NCBI RefSeq assembly: GCF_040530035.1
Contig: NZ_JBEWCD010000004.1
Span: forward strand, 124,001-188,000
From: Roseibium sp. HPY-6
Lineage (GTDB): Bacteria; Pseudomonadota; Alphaproteobacteria; Rhizobiales; Stappiaceae
Direction of reading: 5' to 3'
Length of the DNA: 64,000 nucleotides
A model generated the notes under the pieces. That model worked only from the letters and a program-made list of their open reading frames with translations, was not told the origin of the DNA and did not search any database. Shown one piece after another: positions 52,241-61,580 of this stretch. A program made the translations under genes and the position numbers. Each line of letters starts with the position of its first letter. Within the stretch, counting starts at the first letter, position 1.

Positions 52241-53668
52241 ATGTCTTTGATCACCATGTCGCAGCAAGAACTGAACCGGCTCGAAGCCATCCAGAAGATT
52301 AAAGATCGACGCTTGAGCGTTGTGCAGGCTGCCGAGCTCCTGGGTCTCAGTCGCAGCCAGGTCCACCGCCTTTTGCAGGCTTATGACCGTGAAGGTCCTG
52401 CGGGTCTCGTTTCAAAGAAGCGCGGCCAACCGAGCAACCGGCGTCACAGCGACGAGTTCCGCAACATCGTCCTGGACCTAGTCCGTGAACATTATCACGA
52501 CTTTGGTCCGACCTTGGCACGAGAGAAGCTGATTGAGCTTCACCAGATTTCTGTCGGCAAAGAGACATTACGGCGATGGATGACAGATGCCTGTCTATGG
52601 ACATCGCGCCGAGAACGCAAGCAGCGGGTTTTTCAGCCACGCGGCCGGCGCGATTGCTTCGGTGAACTCGTCCTGATCGATGGTTCGCATCATTGGTGGT
52701 TTGAGAACCGCGGTCCTAAGTGCGCCTTGCTCGTTTACATCGATGACGCGACCGGCAAGCTTCTTCATCTGCGATTTGCGAAGTCTGAGAACACGTTCGA
52801 CTACCTGCAAGCCACAAAGAATTATCTAACGCAATGGCGAAAGCCAGTCGCATTCTACAGCGACAAACATGGGGTTTTCCGAACCACTCATGCCTCAAGC
52901 GCGGACAGAACCAGCGGCCTCACCCAACTCGGCCGCGCGCTTTACGAGCTGAACATCTATATTATCTGTGCCAACACCCCACAGGCAAAAGGCCGTGTTG
53001 AGCGGGCCAATCGCACCCTTCAGGATCGTCTGGTGAAGGAACTGCGATTGCAAGGCATTGATTCCATTGAGGCTGCCAACGAATTTGCGCCGCAGTTTAT
53101 CGAAGATTTTAATTCCCGTTTTGGCAAAGAACCTCATAATCCGAAGGACGTGCACCGTCCTCTTGCTGATCATGAGAACTTGGACGGCGCCATGTGCCGG
53201 AAGGAAGTCCGCACCGTTTCGCAATCTTTGACGTTGCGCTACGAGAAGGTGATTTTCATTCTGGAGCCGACGGACTACGCCAAGACCCTGCCCCGCCAGA
53301 AGGTCATCGTCTGTGATTATCCCGATGGCCGGCTGGAGATCATGCATGAAGGTACAATTCTTCCCTATAGAACGTTCGAGACCTTGCGCTCAGTTCATAG
53401 AAGCCGAGTTGTTAAGAACAAGCGGTTGGATGACATCCTGTCAGTCGTTGCCGAGATGCAGGACGAGCGCGAGCAACAACGACGAAGACAACATGGTCCG
53501 AGCCGCCAAGGGCAAAAGGACCATATGTTCGGCATCCCGGATGGCAGCGTGAGCAACGGCTACCAGAAACGCGGCCGTAAGCCCGGACGCCGGACGGATT
53601 TCACAAATGATCCGGAGTTAATTGCGAAGAGGAAGAAGGCGCTCGCCCGTATGGAGGCGGCTGAATGA
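52241..53668 (+). CDS. ISNCY-type DDE transposase, intact
   Basis: A full-length transposase of 475 residues. Residues 1-60 hold a helix-turn-helix (LSVVQAAELLGLSRSQVHRL). The integrase-type catalytic triad is Asp147 (LVLIDGSHHWW), Asp208 (VAFYSDKHGVF) and Glu254 (AKGRVERANRTLQD). The tail is basic (YQKRGRKPGRR). ATG 52241 is followed by the family's usual MSLITMSQQELNRLE; a frame to 52184 adds 19 unlikely residues. It appears active in sequence. The left end probably includes the direct repeats at 52126-52160; the right end was not resolved. Confidence 0.88.
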   Translation: MSLITMSQQELNRLEAIQKIKDRRLSVVQAAELLGLSRSQVHRLLQAYDREGPAGLVSKKRGQPSNRRHSDEFRNIVLDLVREHYHDFGPTLAREKLIELHQISVGKETLRRWMTDACLWTSRRERKQRVFQPRGRRDCFGELVLIDGSHHWWFENRGPKCALLVYIDDATGKLLHLRFAKSENTFDYLQATKNYLTQWRKPVAFYSDKHGVFRTTHASSADRTSGLTQLGRALYELNIYIICANTPQAKGRVERANRTLQDRLVKELRLQGIDSIEAANEFAPQFIEDFNSRFGKEPHNPKDVHRPLADHENLDGAMCRKEVRTVSQSLTLRYEKVIFILEPTDYAKTLPRQKVIVCDYPDGRLEIMHEGTILPYRTFETLRSVHRSRVVKNKRLDDILSVVAEMQDEREQQRRRQHGPSRQGQKDHMFGIPDGSVSNGYQKRGRKPGRRTDFTNDPELIAKRKKALARMEAAE

Positions 53669-53687
53669 CTACTTCATCTCACTTCGA

Positions 53688-54311
53688 TTAATCTATCTTT
53701 ATTGCTTCAACCCAAAGAAAAGAGACATCTTCATTGTCTTGCTGCTCTACGGTGTATTCTCGAATATTGAGGCTATTTTTCCGAAAACAGTCTAGTGTTG
53801 TAGTTTCGGAGTTGTGATCGAAGAACATGGGAACGCCGAGCCATTCGCCGGTCCAAGACCCGGCATCTCCAGAACCAAAACTTCCTATGAACGTTGCTCC
53901 CGGCTTAAGCCAAAAAGAAATATTTGAGATGAGACGGCACTGCTCCTGCGCTGGTAAGTGCGTCATAGAATAAAATGCAGATATGCCATCGAATGATGAT
54001 TCAGGAAAATCAAGCTCTGTCATGTCCGATTGTATGAATTCAGCGTCGGGTACATTGATCTTTGCTTTGGCTATTTGTTCTTTTGATCCATCAACACCTA
54101 TCACGTTGTGACCCAACGAACATAAGTCGCGGGCGACTGGGATACCCGCTCCGCAGCCGAGGTCCAGTATGTTCGCTCCAGTGTTTGGAACACGGTCAAC
54201 CAGTTGATCGAACCACTTCTGTCGAACTTTTGAAACGCCAAAAAGCTCAAGATACTTGTCGGCAATTCTATCGTATCCGGCCAAGACAAGGTTTTTTGAA
54301 TAGCTACTCAT
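53688..54311 (-). CDS. SAM-dependent methyltransferase, class I
   Basis: A 207-residue methyltransferase. The SAM-binding motif I is ANILDLGCGAGIPVARDL (residues 45-63), motif post-I is NVIGVDGSKEQIAKAK, and motif II/III is SFDGISAFYSMTHLPAQEQC, followed by FWLKPGATFIGSFGSG. This layout matches small-molecule methyltransferases of the UbiE/Trm-like class. The substrate cannot be read. It lies 20 bases past the transposase stop, convergent with it, and divergent from nothing obvious, so it may be cargo or native flank. It starts at ATG 54311 without an obvious ribosome site. Confidence 0.85.
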   Translation of the reverse strand: MSSYSKNLVLAGYDRIADKYLELFGVSKVRQKWFDQLVDRVPNTGANILDLGCGAGIPVARDLCSLGHNVIGVDGSKEQIAKAKINVPDAEFIQSDMTELDFPESSFDGISAFYSMTHLPAQEQCRLISNISFWLKPGATFIGSFGSGDAGSWTGEWLGVPMFFDHNSETTTLDCFRKNSLNIREYTVEQQDNEDVSFLWVEAIKID

Positions 54312-54530
54312 GTTTCAAGCATAATGGAAAAAGAGATCAATGCCATCCGCGCCCTCACCTCCCTTGCAACCCGGCCCAGCCGGTCGGATCGGGCGCTGAC
54401 CGCTGCGGCAAATGGCACTGTCGCATTTCTATCGGGCCAGCGATGTCGCACCTCTAAACAGCTTTGACATATCCATGGCAGACGGATAGCGTTCAACTCT
54501 TGGGCCAATCTTAGATTGTTAGGCGAGATA

Positions 54531-54989
54531 TCAATCTTCTTTATTTTCCGCGCAATACCCACTTATCTTTTGCAGAATTCGAACAACACTCTCGCGCTCC
54601 TCAACTGTTAATTCCTGTAATACAACATCATTTACGCGCTGAACTATGTTGGGTAATTCCTCCGCTTTCGCTCGTCCAGCGTCGGTCAAATACACGAGCA
54701 ATGACCTTCTACTCTCGGGATCCGGACGCCTCTCCGCATAACCTGCTTCAACCAAAGCATCTACGTTTCGGCTGGTGAAATACTCGGGGAAATTGAGTCG
54801 AGCTCCAATTTCCCGCTGATTGATCCCGTCCTGCTGACCAAGCATCATCAGATTGGCAAATATACGAATATCAACTCCGACTTCTTGTAGCTCCATTTTC
54901 ATTTTTGCGTCGAGTGTCCTCGCAATAGTTTGGATTAAAAACCCAAAGCTATCCTGGCGTCGATGATCTTTTAGCGTGACTTGAGTCAT
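54531..54989 (-). CDS. MarR-family regulator, divergent from RND-C cluster
   Basis: A 152-residue MarR regulator. The winged helix has DGINQREIGARLNFPEYFTS and the wing ERRPDPESRRSLLVYLTDAG, followed by the dimer helix ELTVEERESVVRILQKISGY. ATG 54989 is favoured because AGAGGA lies upstream at good distance; the frame extends to 55064 but through the presumptive operator region. It faces the flavocytochrome/RND-C cluster and is the obvious candidate to control it, with binding sites in the palindromes at 55072-55099. MarR proteins typically respond to phenolics or oxidants. Confidence 0.87.
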   Translation of the reverse strand: MTQVTLKDHRRQDSFGFLIQTIARTLDAKMKMELQEVGVDIRIFANLMMLGQQDGINQREIGARLNFPEYFTSRNVDALVEAGYAERRPDPESRRSLLVYLTDAGRAKAEELPNIVQRVNDVVLQELTVEERESVVRILQKISGYCAENKED

Positions 54990-55071
54990 CAGAAAATATC
55001 CTCTGACCATCGGCATATCTCCAAATCTTGCGCGCTGCAAGTATTGTGAATTTCGATTTTGCATTTACAAG

Positions 55072-55099
55072 ACTTACATTTGCAAGTAATGCATATGCA
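55072..55099. promoter_or_regulatory. candidate MarR operators
   Basis: ACTTACATTTGCAAGT (55072-55087) is an imperfect palindrome and TGCATATGCA (55090-55099) a perfect one; they stand back to back between the divergent MarR gene and the cluster at 55148. Several more TTGCA/TGCAA half-sites lie in 55030-55070. Confidence 0.5.
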
Positions 55100-55147
55100 A
55101 GCTGAATTCGCAGCCGACGAATGACACTCCTCAAAAGGATGCCGATT

Positions 55148-56407
55148 ATGTTGAATCGAAAGGGGCCGATGGCGACCCTCGCCATTGTGCTTGTGTTCGC
55201 GGTCCTCCACCTCGCCTTCCCGGCGGCCAATCACAGCCCACGGGCGACAGGAACAACCATGCTGGGCGGCGTGGCATTCCTGCTGATGACCTGCTCCATC
55301 ATCCTGTCAACGCGAGCCCGTTTCTTTGAAGACTGGTTTGGCGGTCTGGACCGTGTCTATCAGGTTCACAAAGTTTCCGGCGTCATCGCGGCGCTCTTCG
55401 TGCTGGTTCATTTCTTCGGTGTTCCAAAAGAACTGCCACCTGGAGCCGACCCGGCCATCAACGCGCTTGTTCCCTCCGCACCGCTTGGGATGCTGGCGCT
55501 CATAGCATTGGTCCTGTCGCTTGCGCTCGCGCTCAATCGGAAAATCTCGTACTCACGCTGGCGGCCTCTGCATAAGTTGATGGCGCTCGTTTATGTGCTT
55601 GCAGCGGGCCACTTTCTGACGGCACCTGCGGCCCTTTTTGATAGGTTCAGTATCTCGGGTTTCTACCTGACAGCATTTGCGATCCTTGGGGTAATCGCAC
55701 TTCTCTACAGTCTGTTCGGTATGAACAGACGAACAGCTCATGTCTATGAGATCAGTTCTGTTAAACCGCTTGAACGGGCAACGGAAATCAGCCTGTCCGC
55801 ACTTGGCAAACCGATCGACTTCAAGCCCGGTCAGTTCGCCTTCGTAGAGATTCAAGGGAAAGGTTGGTCGGAACCTCACCCTTTCACGATTTCCAGCGGT
55901 AAGGACGAAGAGGCCCTGAGGTTCACGATCAAGGTTCTTGGTGACTGGACCCGTAAAGTCCGTGAAGAACTGAAATCAGGAGCGAAAGTTAGCGTTCGCG
56001 GGCCCTATGGCAGGTTCGATACGGACGCTGCCGGCACCAAACAGATCTGGCTGGCCGGCGGCATCGGTATCACGCCTTTCTTGTCCACGCTCCGAAGCAT
56101 GGAGCCCGGCGACAAGCGTCAAATCTACCTTGTCTATGCATCGCGGGACAAAAACGAAGCGATCTTCCTTGAAGAGCTCACCGAAAGAGCGGCGGAACTC
56201 GGCAACATTACGTTGGTCCCGCTGTTTTCCGATGAAGGCAATTTTGCGCGTGTCGACATCATGAAATCCAAGCTGCCTGACCCGCTGGATACCTACGAGT
56301 ACTTCATGTGCGGCCCAAAACCGATGGTCAACGGTCTCATGAAAGATCTGAAAAAAGAGGGCGTCAAACGGGACCGCATTCACACGGAAGCGTTTGAGTT
56401 CAGGTGA
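55148..56407 (+). CDS. ferric-reductase-like flavocytochrome
   Basis: A 419-residue membrane flavoprotein. The N-terminal ferric-reductase-type domain (six predicted helices) has two His pairs placed to hold two b-type hemes: His74/His88 (VHKVSGVIAALFVLVHFF) and His142/His155 (LHKLMALVYVLAAGHFL). The C-terminal half is an FNR-like reductase with FAD motif HPFTISSGKDE, NAD(P) site LAGGIGITPFLSTL and end CGPKPMVNGLM. It should move electrons from cytoplasmic NAD(P)H across the membrane. ATG 55148 follows AAAGGA; an upstream ATG at 55121 has none. First gene of the MarR-controlled cluster. Confidence 0.9.
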   Translation: MLNRKGPMATLAIVLVFAVLHLAFPAANHSPRATGTTMLGGVAFLLMTCSIILSTRARFFEDWFGGLDRVYQVHKVSGVIAALFVLVHFFGVPKELPPGADPAINALVPSAPLGMLALIALVLSLALALNRKISYSRWRPLHKLMALVYVLAAGHFLTAPAALFDRFSISGFYLTAFAILGVIALLYSLFGMNRRTAHVYEISSVKPLERATEISLSALGKPIDFKPGQFAFVEIQGKGWSEPHPFTISSGKDEEALRFTIKVLGDWTRKVREELKSGAKVSVRGPYGRFDTDAAGTKQIWLAGGIGITPFLSTLRSMEPGDKRQIYLVYASRDKNEAIFLEELTERAAELGNITLVPLFSDEGNFARVDIMKSKLPDPLDTYEYFMCGPKPMVNGLMKDLKKEGVKRDRIHTEAFEFR

Positions 56408-56470
56408 GGCTTGGCTGATTGCCCAGGCTTGGCATTGCTTCATTTCAAATCGATTAGACCGGATATCACC

Positions 56471-56956
56471 ATGCGTAAGCTTTTGAGTTTTCTTCACGAA
56501 ATTGGCACGATCATGTATGTGGGCGGCATTCTCTCCCACATTGTGATTGGCATTCTTTTCGCACAGTCATCACCGGAAACGACAGTCGTCGTTTACACAT
56601 ACAAACTCCAGAGCGCCTATATCCTCATTCTTCCCGGTCTCGGGCTCAAGATTGCAACCGATCTGATCCTGTTCTTTTTCTTCCAAGAACGCGCTTGGTG
56701 GATGCGGATCAAACTTGGCATGACCGCTTTTTTGACAGTCAATGCATTCGTATTTCTCGTGCCCATGATGCCGGAACTCCTCGGACTTGCTGAGGCCTCC
56801 ATCCCGGATGGGTCGCTGAGCCAAGCCTTCATCGACCTGGAGCACCGTGAACAGCTTGTCGGCATGTCGAACGTCCTTCCGCTGGTGACGGAAATGATCA
56901 TGGGCGCCTTTCGCCCGCCGCTAACGCGTTCGGAAAGACAAGCTCAAACAACCTGA
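56471..56956 (+). CDS. four-helix membrane protein, DUF2269-like
   Basis: A 161-residue membrane protein with four predicted helices: residues about 8-30 (LHEIGTIMYVGGILSHIVIG), 45-70 (YILILPGLGLKIATDLILFF), 80-100 (LGMTAFLTVNAFVFLVPMM) and 130-150. The conserved His in LHEIG and SHIV suggest heme or metal contact, as in DUF2269/CopD-like membrane proteins. It begins 63 bases after the flavocytochrome and may be its membrane partner. I take ATG 56471; the frame extends 20 codons upstream without a ribosome site. Function is inferred only. Confidence 0.7.
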   Translation: MRKLLSFLHEIGTIMYVGGILSHIVIGILFAQSSPETTVVVYTYKLQSAYILILPGLGLKIATDLILFFFFQERAWWMRIKLGMTAFLTVNAFVFLVPMMPELLGLAEASIPDGSLSQAFIDLEHREQLVGMSNVLPLVTEMIMGAFRPPLTRSERQAQTT

Positions 56957-57022
56957 CCTTAACCCCCGGGCAGCCGGTTCGCTCTTTTGCGTCCCGCACT
57001 GCCCGCTCACAAGAGGTGCGCA

Positions 57023-58396
57023 ATGAAATACGCTTGGTGGCGCCGCATCCTGATCATCTTACCTTTGGCAGCCGGTGCGGGTGTGTTTTATCTGGTTGCT
57101 TCAAACAAAGAAGCGCCAAAACAGGCGGAGCCGATAGAACCTGCTGTTCTAACGCGTGTGATCACTGCTGAAGAACTGGATATAGCGCCAAAGGTCCAAG
57201 GCTTTGGGACGGTCGGCGCCGCACGCGTCTGGAACGCGGTTGCGCGCGTGGCTGGCGAAATCGAATATCTCAATCCGGATATGAAAGAGGGCGCGCTCTT
57301 AAAGGCAAATACGGAACTCATCCGCATTTCGCCCCGGGATTACGAACTGCAGATCAAGCAGGCCAAGGCCAACATACGCTTGACCGAGGCGAAGATCTCA
57401 GAACTCGAAACCAGTAGGGACAGCCTTGCCAGAAGCGTTGAAATCGAGCTGCAGGCTTTGAAACTCAAGGAGAACCAGCTTGAGCGGATGCGCGAACTCA
57501 GGGAACGGGGAACCGTCTCGGATGCAAGCCTGGAAGAGGAAGAAAACACCGTTCTCAGTCAACGGCAAAAAATTCAGGACCTCGCCAACTCGACTGACGT
57601 TATCCCATCGCAGATCGAAGCGCAGCGCGAACAGATCGCAGTTTACCAGTCCCAATTGGCTGTCGCCGAGTTGAACCTTGAGCGTGTTCATATCCGTCTT
57701 CCCTTTGATGCCCGCATCTCCAGCGTCGACGTCGAAGTGACGCAATATGTGCAAGTCGGCAAAGAGATGGGAACAGCCGATGGTATCGGCTCTGTCGAGA
57801 TTGCCGCGCAGATCCCGGTCGGCCGGTTCCGTCAATTTATGGATGTCCTCACCGCCGAGCGGTTTGCCGGGGCGATCAGCGACAATACCTTCGCTGACAT
57901 TGCCGAACGGTCCGGGCTCTATGCTGTTGTCAGGCTGCCTTTCGATCATCTGGAAGCATCCTGGCGTGGCCGGGTCGTGCGCGTGGATGACGGCATCGAT
58001 CCTGAAACGCGGACGGTGGGCGTCGTCGTTGAAGTTGACAGACCCTACGAAAAAGTCATTCCGGGTCAACGCCCCTTGCTTGGCAAAGGCATGTTTGTGG
58101 AAGTCGAGTTGATCAGCGATGCGCTGGAAAACGTTTTCGCTGTTCCGCGCACGGCTATTCAGAATGACAAAGTGTTTGTCGTGGGGCCGGACAATCGTTT
58201 GGAATCCAGGCCAATTGAGATCAGCTTTGCTCAGGGTGAGATTGCTGTGATCGGCTCCGGTATGGAATCAGGCGATCAGGTCGTTACAAGCGATCTAGTC
58301 TATGCATCGGAAGGCATGCTTCTTGACCCAGTCGAAGATGATGCTCTGGTGGCCGTCCTACGCCGCGAGGCACAAGGAGCGGGTGCAGACCAATGA
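57023..58396 (+). CDS. periplasmic adaptor of RND pump C
   Basis: A 457-residue membrane-fusion protein anchored by an uncleaved N-terminal helix (RILIILPLAAGAGVFYLVAS). The barrel-sandwich starts with VQGFGTVGAARVWNAVARVA, and a long coiled hairpin (about residues 115-210, with KISELETSRDSLARSVEIEL and LRERGTVSDASLEEEENTVL) separates it from VHIRLPFDARISSVDVEV. The late domain contains VFAVPRTAIQNDKVFVVGPD. AGAGG lies 8 bases before ATG 57023. The transporter gene overlaps its stop (ATGA). The long hairpin resembles adaptors that reach a TolC-type channel. Confidence 0.88.
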   Translation: MKYAWWRRILIILPLAAGAGVFYLVASNKEAPKQAEPIEPAVLTRVITAEELDIAPKVQGFGTVGAARVWNAVARVAGEIEYLNPDMKEGALLKANTELIRISPRDYELQIKQAKANIRLTEAKISELETSRDSLARSVEIELQALKLKENQLERMRELRERGTVSDASLEEEENTVLSQRQKIQDLANSTDVIPSQIEAQREQIAVYQSQLAVAELNLERVHIRLPFDARISSVDVEVTQYVQVGKEMGTADGIGSVEIAAQIPVGRFRQFMDVLTAERFAGAISDNTFADIAERSGLYAVVRLPFDHLEASWRGRVVRVDDGIDPETRTVGVVVEVDRPYEKVIPGQRPLLGKGMFVEVELISDALENVFAVPRTAIQNDKVFVVGPDNRLESRPIEISFAQGEIAVIGSGMESGDQVVTSDLVYASEGMLLDPVEDDALVAVLRREAQGAGADQ

Positions 58397-61300
58397 TCCG
58401 TTTCTTTGCAGCGCATCCTACGGCCGGAAACCTTCTGATGATTGTTTTCATTCTGGCCGGCCTGCTCACAATTCCGTCTCTCAAGCGGGAAACCCTGCCA
58501 AGTGTCGAGCCACGTGAAGTCAGTGTGTCTGTCGCTTATCCTGGGGCCCGCCCGGAAGATGTGGAAGAAGCGCTGTGCCGCCGGATTGAAGACGCCGTCG
58601 AAAGCGTCGAAAACATCGCCAAAATCTCCTGCGAAGCCAAAGACAGCCTGGCGCAAGCAACCGTCGAAATGAAGGTTGGCGGCGACCTCGACAGGTTTAT
58701 CGCAAAAGTCAGAACGCAAATTGACGCTATCGACGATTTTCCCGAGAAGGCAGAACTGCCAACTGTCAGCGAGCTTGGGACGACCGAATTCGTTGCGTCT
58801 GTGGCCCTTACCGGCCTTTTGCACCGGCCGGACCTCAAGGCATACGCCGTGGAAGTCAAGGAACGTATGTTGCAATGGGGCGGGATTTCACAGGTCAATA
58901 TTCAGGGATTTTCAGAACACCAGATCCGGATTGAACTCTCGGAGATGAAGCTCAGGCAGATCGGTCTCAGCGCGTCGGCCGTTGCAGCCAAGATCGCCGA
59001 GCAGAGTGTCGATCTTCCGGCAGGTGACCTTGAAAGTTTTGCAGGGCGTGTTTCGCTCCGGTTCAATGACGAGCGCCGCCGGGCATATGATTTCGCCGGG
59101 ATTGTGATTGCTTCAAGCCCTGATGGCGGCGTGGTGCGGTTGTCGGACATCGCCGTCATTACGGATCGTTTCAATCTCGACGAGGACGTGATCGAGTTCA
59201 ATGGTCAGCCCGCTGCGCTTCTCGAAATCTCCAAAACACGATCGGAAGATATTCTCAACGTTGTCGGGGCAGTGAAATCGTTCATTGAGAGAGAGCAGGC
59301 CATCGCTCCGCCGGGCGTGCGCCTGATCCTTTCAAACGACAACTCGGCAATCGTTGAAGACCGTCTCCGGCTGCTCGTTGAAAACGGCCTTCAAGGCCTG
59401 GCGCTTGTCTTCCTGATGATGTGGCTCTTTTTCGGCTTTCGCTACTCGTTCTGGGTGACGATGGGCTTGCCGGTGTCCTTCCTGGGGGCCTTGGCGATCA
59501 TGTATGTGTTCGACTTTTCTTTGAACATGATGTCCATGCTCGGGCTGCTGATCGCCACGGGATTGTTGATGGACGATGCCATCGTGATTTCCGAAAACAT
59601 CGCCGCGCAACGTGAGAAGGGCAAATCAGCACTCGAAGCGGCGGTGGATGGCGCAACTCAGGTGTTTCCAAGCATCCTGTCCTCGTTCTTAACCACGGCG
59701 ATGGTGCTTGGCTCTCTTATCTTCCTGAGCGGAGATACCGGAGAAGTTTTGAGGGTTGTTCCCATCGTAATGCTGTTCGTGCTGACGGTTTCCCTGGCCG
59801 AGGCGTTTTTGATCCTGCCGCGCCACTTGCTGCACTCTCTTGAGCAGAGCGGAACACAGACATCCCGGCTTCGGGTCTTCGTCGACAGATCGATGGAATG
59901 GCTGCGTGAAGGTCCCGTTGGCTTCCTCATCGACCTGTCGATGCGTTGGCGCTACGTCAGTGTCGGGAGCGCGCTTGCGCTGCTGATGATCGCCATCAGT
60001 ATGTTCGCTGGAGGCATTTTGAAGTTCTCGGTCTTTCCGGACCTTGATGGAGATGTTGTCGAGGCGCGCATTCTTCTCCCGCAAGGAACACCTTTGCAAC
60101 GAACCGAAGACGTTGTTGCTACGGCCAAAGAAGCGTTGAACCGGCTCAATGAGCGGCTTTCTCCAGGCCAGCCGGATGGGGTCGATCTGGTGCGCCACGT
60201 AACGGTTCAGTACAACAAGAATGTCGATGCCCATGAAACCGGAAGCCATATTGCGACCGTAACAGCAGATTTGCTCGGTGCGCAGGAGCGGACCGTTTCC
60301 TCGGATGATTTCGTTGCGATTTGGCGCGAGGAAGTCGGACAACTGCCCGATGTTCTCAGCCTTAAATTCACCGAGACTGTCATCGGGCCGGGCGGCCAAG
60401 CGATTGAGATACGCTTGCAGGGACGCGATCTTGAAGAACTGAAATCTGCCTCACGCGACCTGCAAGCCTGGATGAATTCTTATGCTGGGGTGACCAACCT
60501 CTCAGATGATTTGAGGCCGGGTAAGCAAGAAATCCGCATGCAAGCTACAAAGGAGGCCGCGTCTCTTGGCCTTTCCGCGCGGGAGATCGCTGATCAGTTG
60601 CGGACATCGTTTTTTGGCACAACCGTAACAGAAATCCAGGTGGGGCCTGAATCTTATGAAATTGACGTCAGGCTCGCACTGAGCGACCGGGACAGCCTCG
60701 CCGATTTGGACAATTTTCCGATCCGGACGGTAAGCGGCCAGATGGTCCCACTCAGAAATGTTGCCAAATTAACCAGCGGCCGCGGATACGCGCGCATCAA
60801 TCGGCATCAAAGACTTCGCACCGTAACAGTTGAAGGGGATGTCGATCACCAAATTGCAAACGCAAATGCGATCTTGGCTGATGCAAAAGAAGCCTTCTTC
60901 CCCGAACTGCAAAAGCAATATCCCAATTTAGTAATCGAATTCGGCGGTCAGGATGAAGAAGGCGCCAAAACACAGCAATCGATGATGACGGGGTTCCTGA
61001 TCGGCATGATCGGCGTCTTCATCATGCTGAGCTTTCAGTTTCGGAGCTATGTCGAGCCTATAGTCGTCATGATCATCATTCCGCTTTCGTTTACCGGCGT
61101 GATCTTCGGACATATTGCCATGGGGCTGGACTTCACCATGCCGAGCCTTTTGGGTTTTATCGCCATGGCCGGCGTTGTGGTCAACAACTCGATCCTGCTG
61201 GTGAATTTCATCAAGGATCATCATGAGGATCACGAAAGCGTTGCCGTAGCTGCCCCCATAGCCGCACGCGCCCGGTTCAGGGCGATCCTGATTACAACCC

Positions 61301-61533
61301 TGACAACGGTTGCAGGCATGCTGCCGCTGCTGACCGAAACAAGCCTGCAGGCGCAAATCCTAATCCCGATGGTCGCGAGCCTGACCTTCGGATTGATTGC
61401 GTCCGTCATAATGGTGTTGTTCGTCGTTCCGGCCATCTACGCGATTGTCGATGATTTCGGCCTGAGTTCTCTGGAGCCGCCAGTTGATCAGGACACAAAC
61501 AGCAAATCGGAAATCGTGCACGATCCGATTTGA
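58393..61533 (+). CDS. RND efflux transporter C
   Basis: A 1046-residue RND transporter of the CusA/AcrB superfamily, closest in feel to the 'efflux RND transporter permease' group with short N-terminus (MIRFFAAHPTAGNLLMIVFI). Landmarks are SVSVAYPGARPEDVEEALCR, the proton-relay pair in ATGLLMDDAIVISENIAAQR and AMAGVVVNNSILLVNFIKDH in the second half. Both periplasmic porter halves are present. It does not carry the Met clusters of CusA, so metal export is not indicated. Start overlaps the adaptor stop. No outer-membrane factor follows. Probably controlled with the flavocytochrome by MarR. Confidence 0.9.
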   Translation: MIRFFAAHPTAGNLLMIVFILAGLLTIPSLKRETLPSVEPREVSVSVAYPGARPEDVEEALCRRIEDAVESVENIAKISCEAKDSLAQATVEMKVGGDLDRFIAKVRTQIDAIDDFPEKAELPTVSELGTTEFVASVALTGLLHRPDLKAYAVEVKERMLQWGGISQVNIQGFSEHQIRIELSEMKLRQIGLSASAVAAKIAEQSVDLPAGDLESFAGRVSLRFNDERRRAYDFAGIVIASSPDGGVVRLSDIAVITDRFNLDEDVIEFNGQPAALLEISKTRSEDILNVVGAVKSFIEREQAIAPPGVRLILSNDNSAIVEDRLRLLVENGLQGLALVFLMMWLFFGFRYSFWVTMGLPVSFLGALAIMYVFDFSLNMMSMLGLLIATGLLMDDAIVISENIAAQREKGKSALEAAVDGATQVFPSILSSFLTTAMVLGSLIFLSGDTGEVLRVVPIVMLFVLTVSLAEAFLILPRHLLHSLEQSGTQTSRLRVFVDRSMEWLREGPVGFLIDLSMRWRYVSVGSALALLMIAISMFAGGILKFSVFPDLDGDVVEARILLPQGTPLQRTEDVVATAKEALNRLNERLSPGQPDGVDLVRHVTVQYNKNVDAHETGSHIATVTADLLGAQERTVSSDDFVAIWREEVGQLPDVLSLKFTETVIGPGGQAIEIRLQGRDLEELKSASRDLQAWMNSYAGVTNLSDDLRPGKQEIRMQATKEAASLGLSAREIADQLRTSFFGTTVTEIQVGPESYEIDVRLALSDRDSLADLDNFPIRTVSGQMVPLRNVAKLTSGRGYARINRHQRLRTVTVEGDVDHQIANANAILADAKEAFFPELQKQYPNLVIEFGGQDEEGAKTQQSMMTGFLIGMIGVFIMLSFQFRSYVEPIVVMIIIPLSFTGVIFGHIAMGLDFTMPSLLGFIAMAGVVVNNSILLVNFIKDHHEDHESVAVAAPIAARARFRAILITTLTTVAGMLPLLTETSLQAQILIPMVASLTFGLIASVIMVLFVVPAIYAIVDDFGLSSLEPPVDQDTNSKSEIVHDPI

Positions 61534-61580
61534 TCCTTCGATGAAAACAGAGAAAACACTCAACGCTACGGGAGGGCCCC

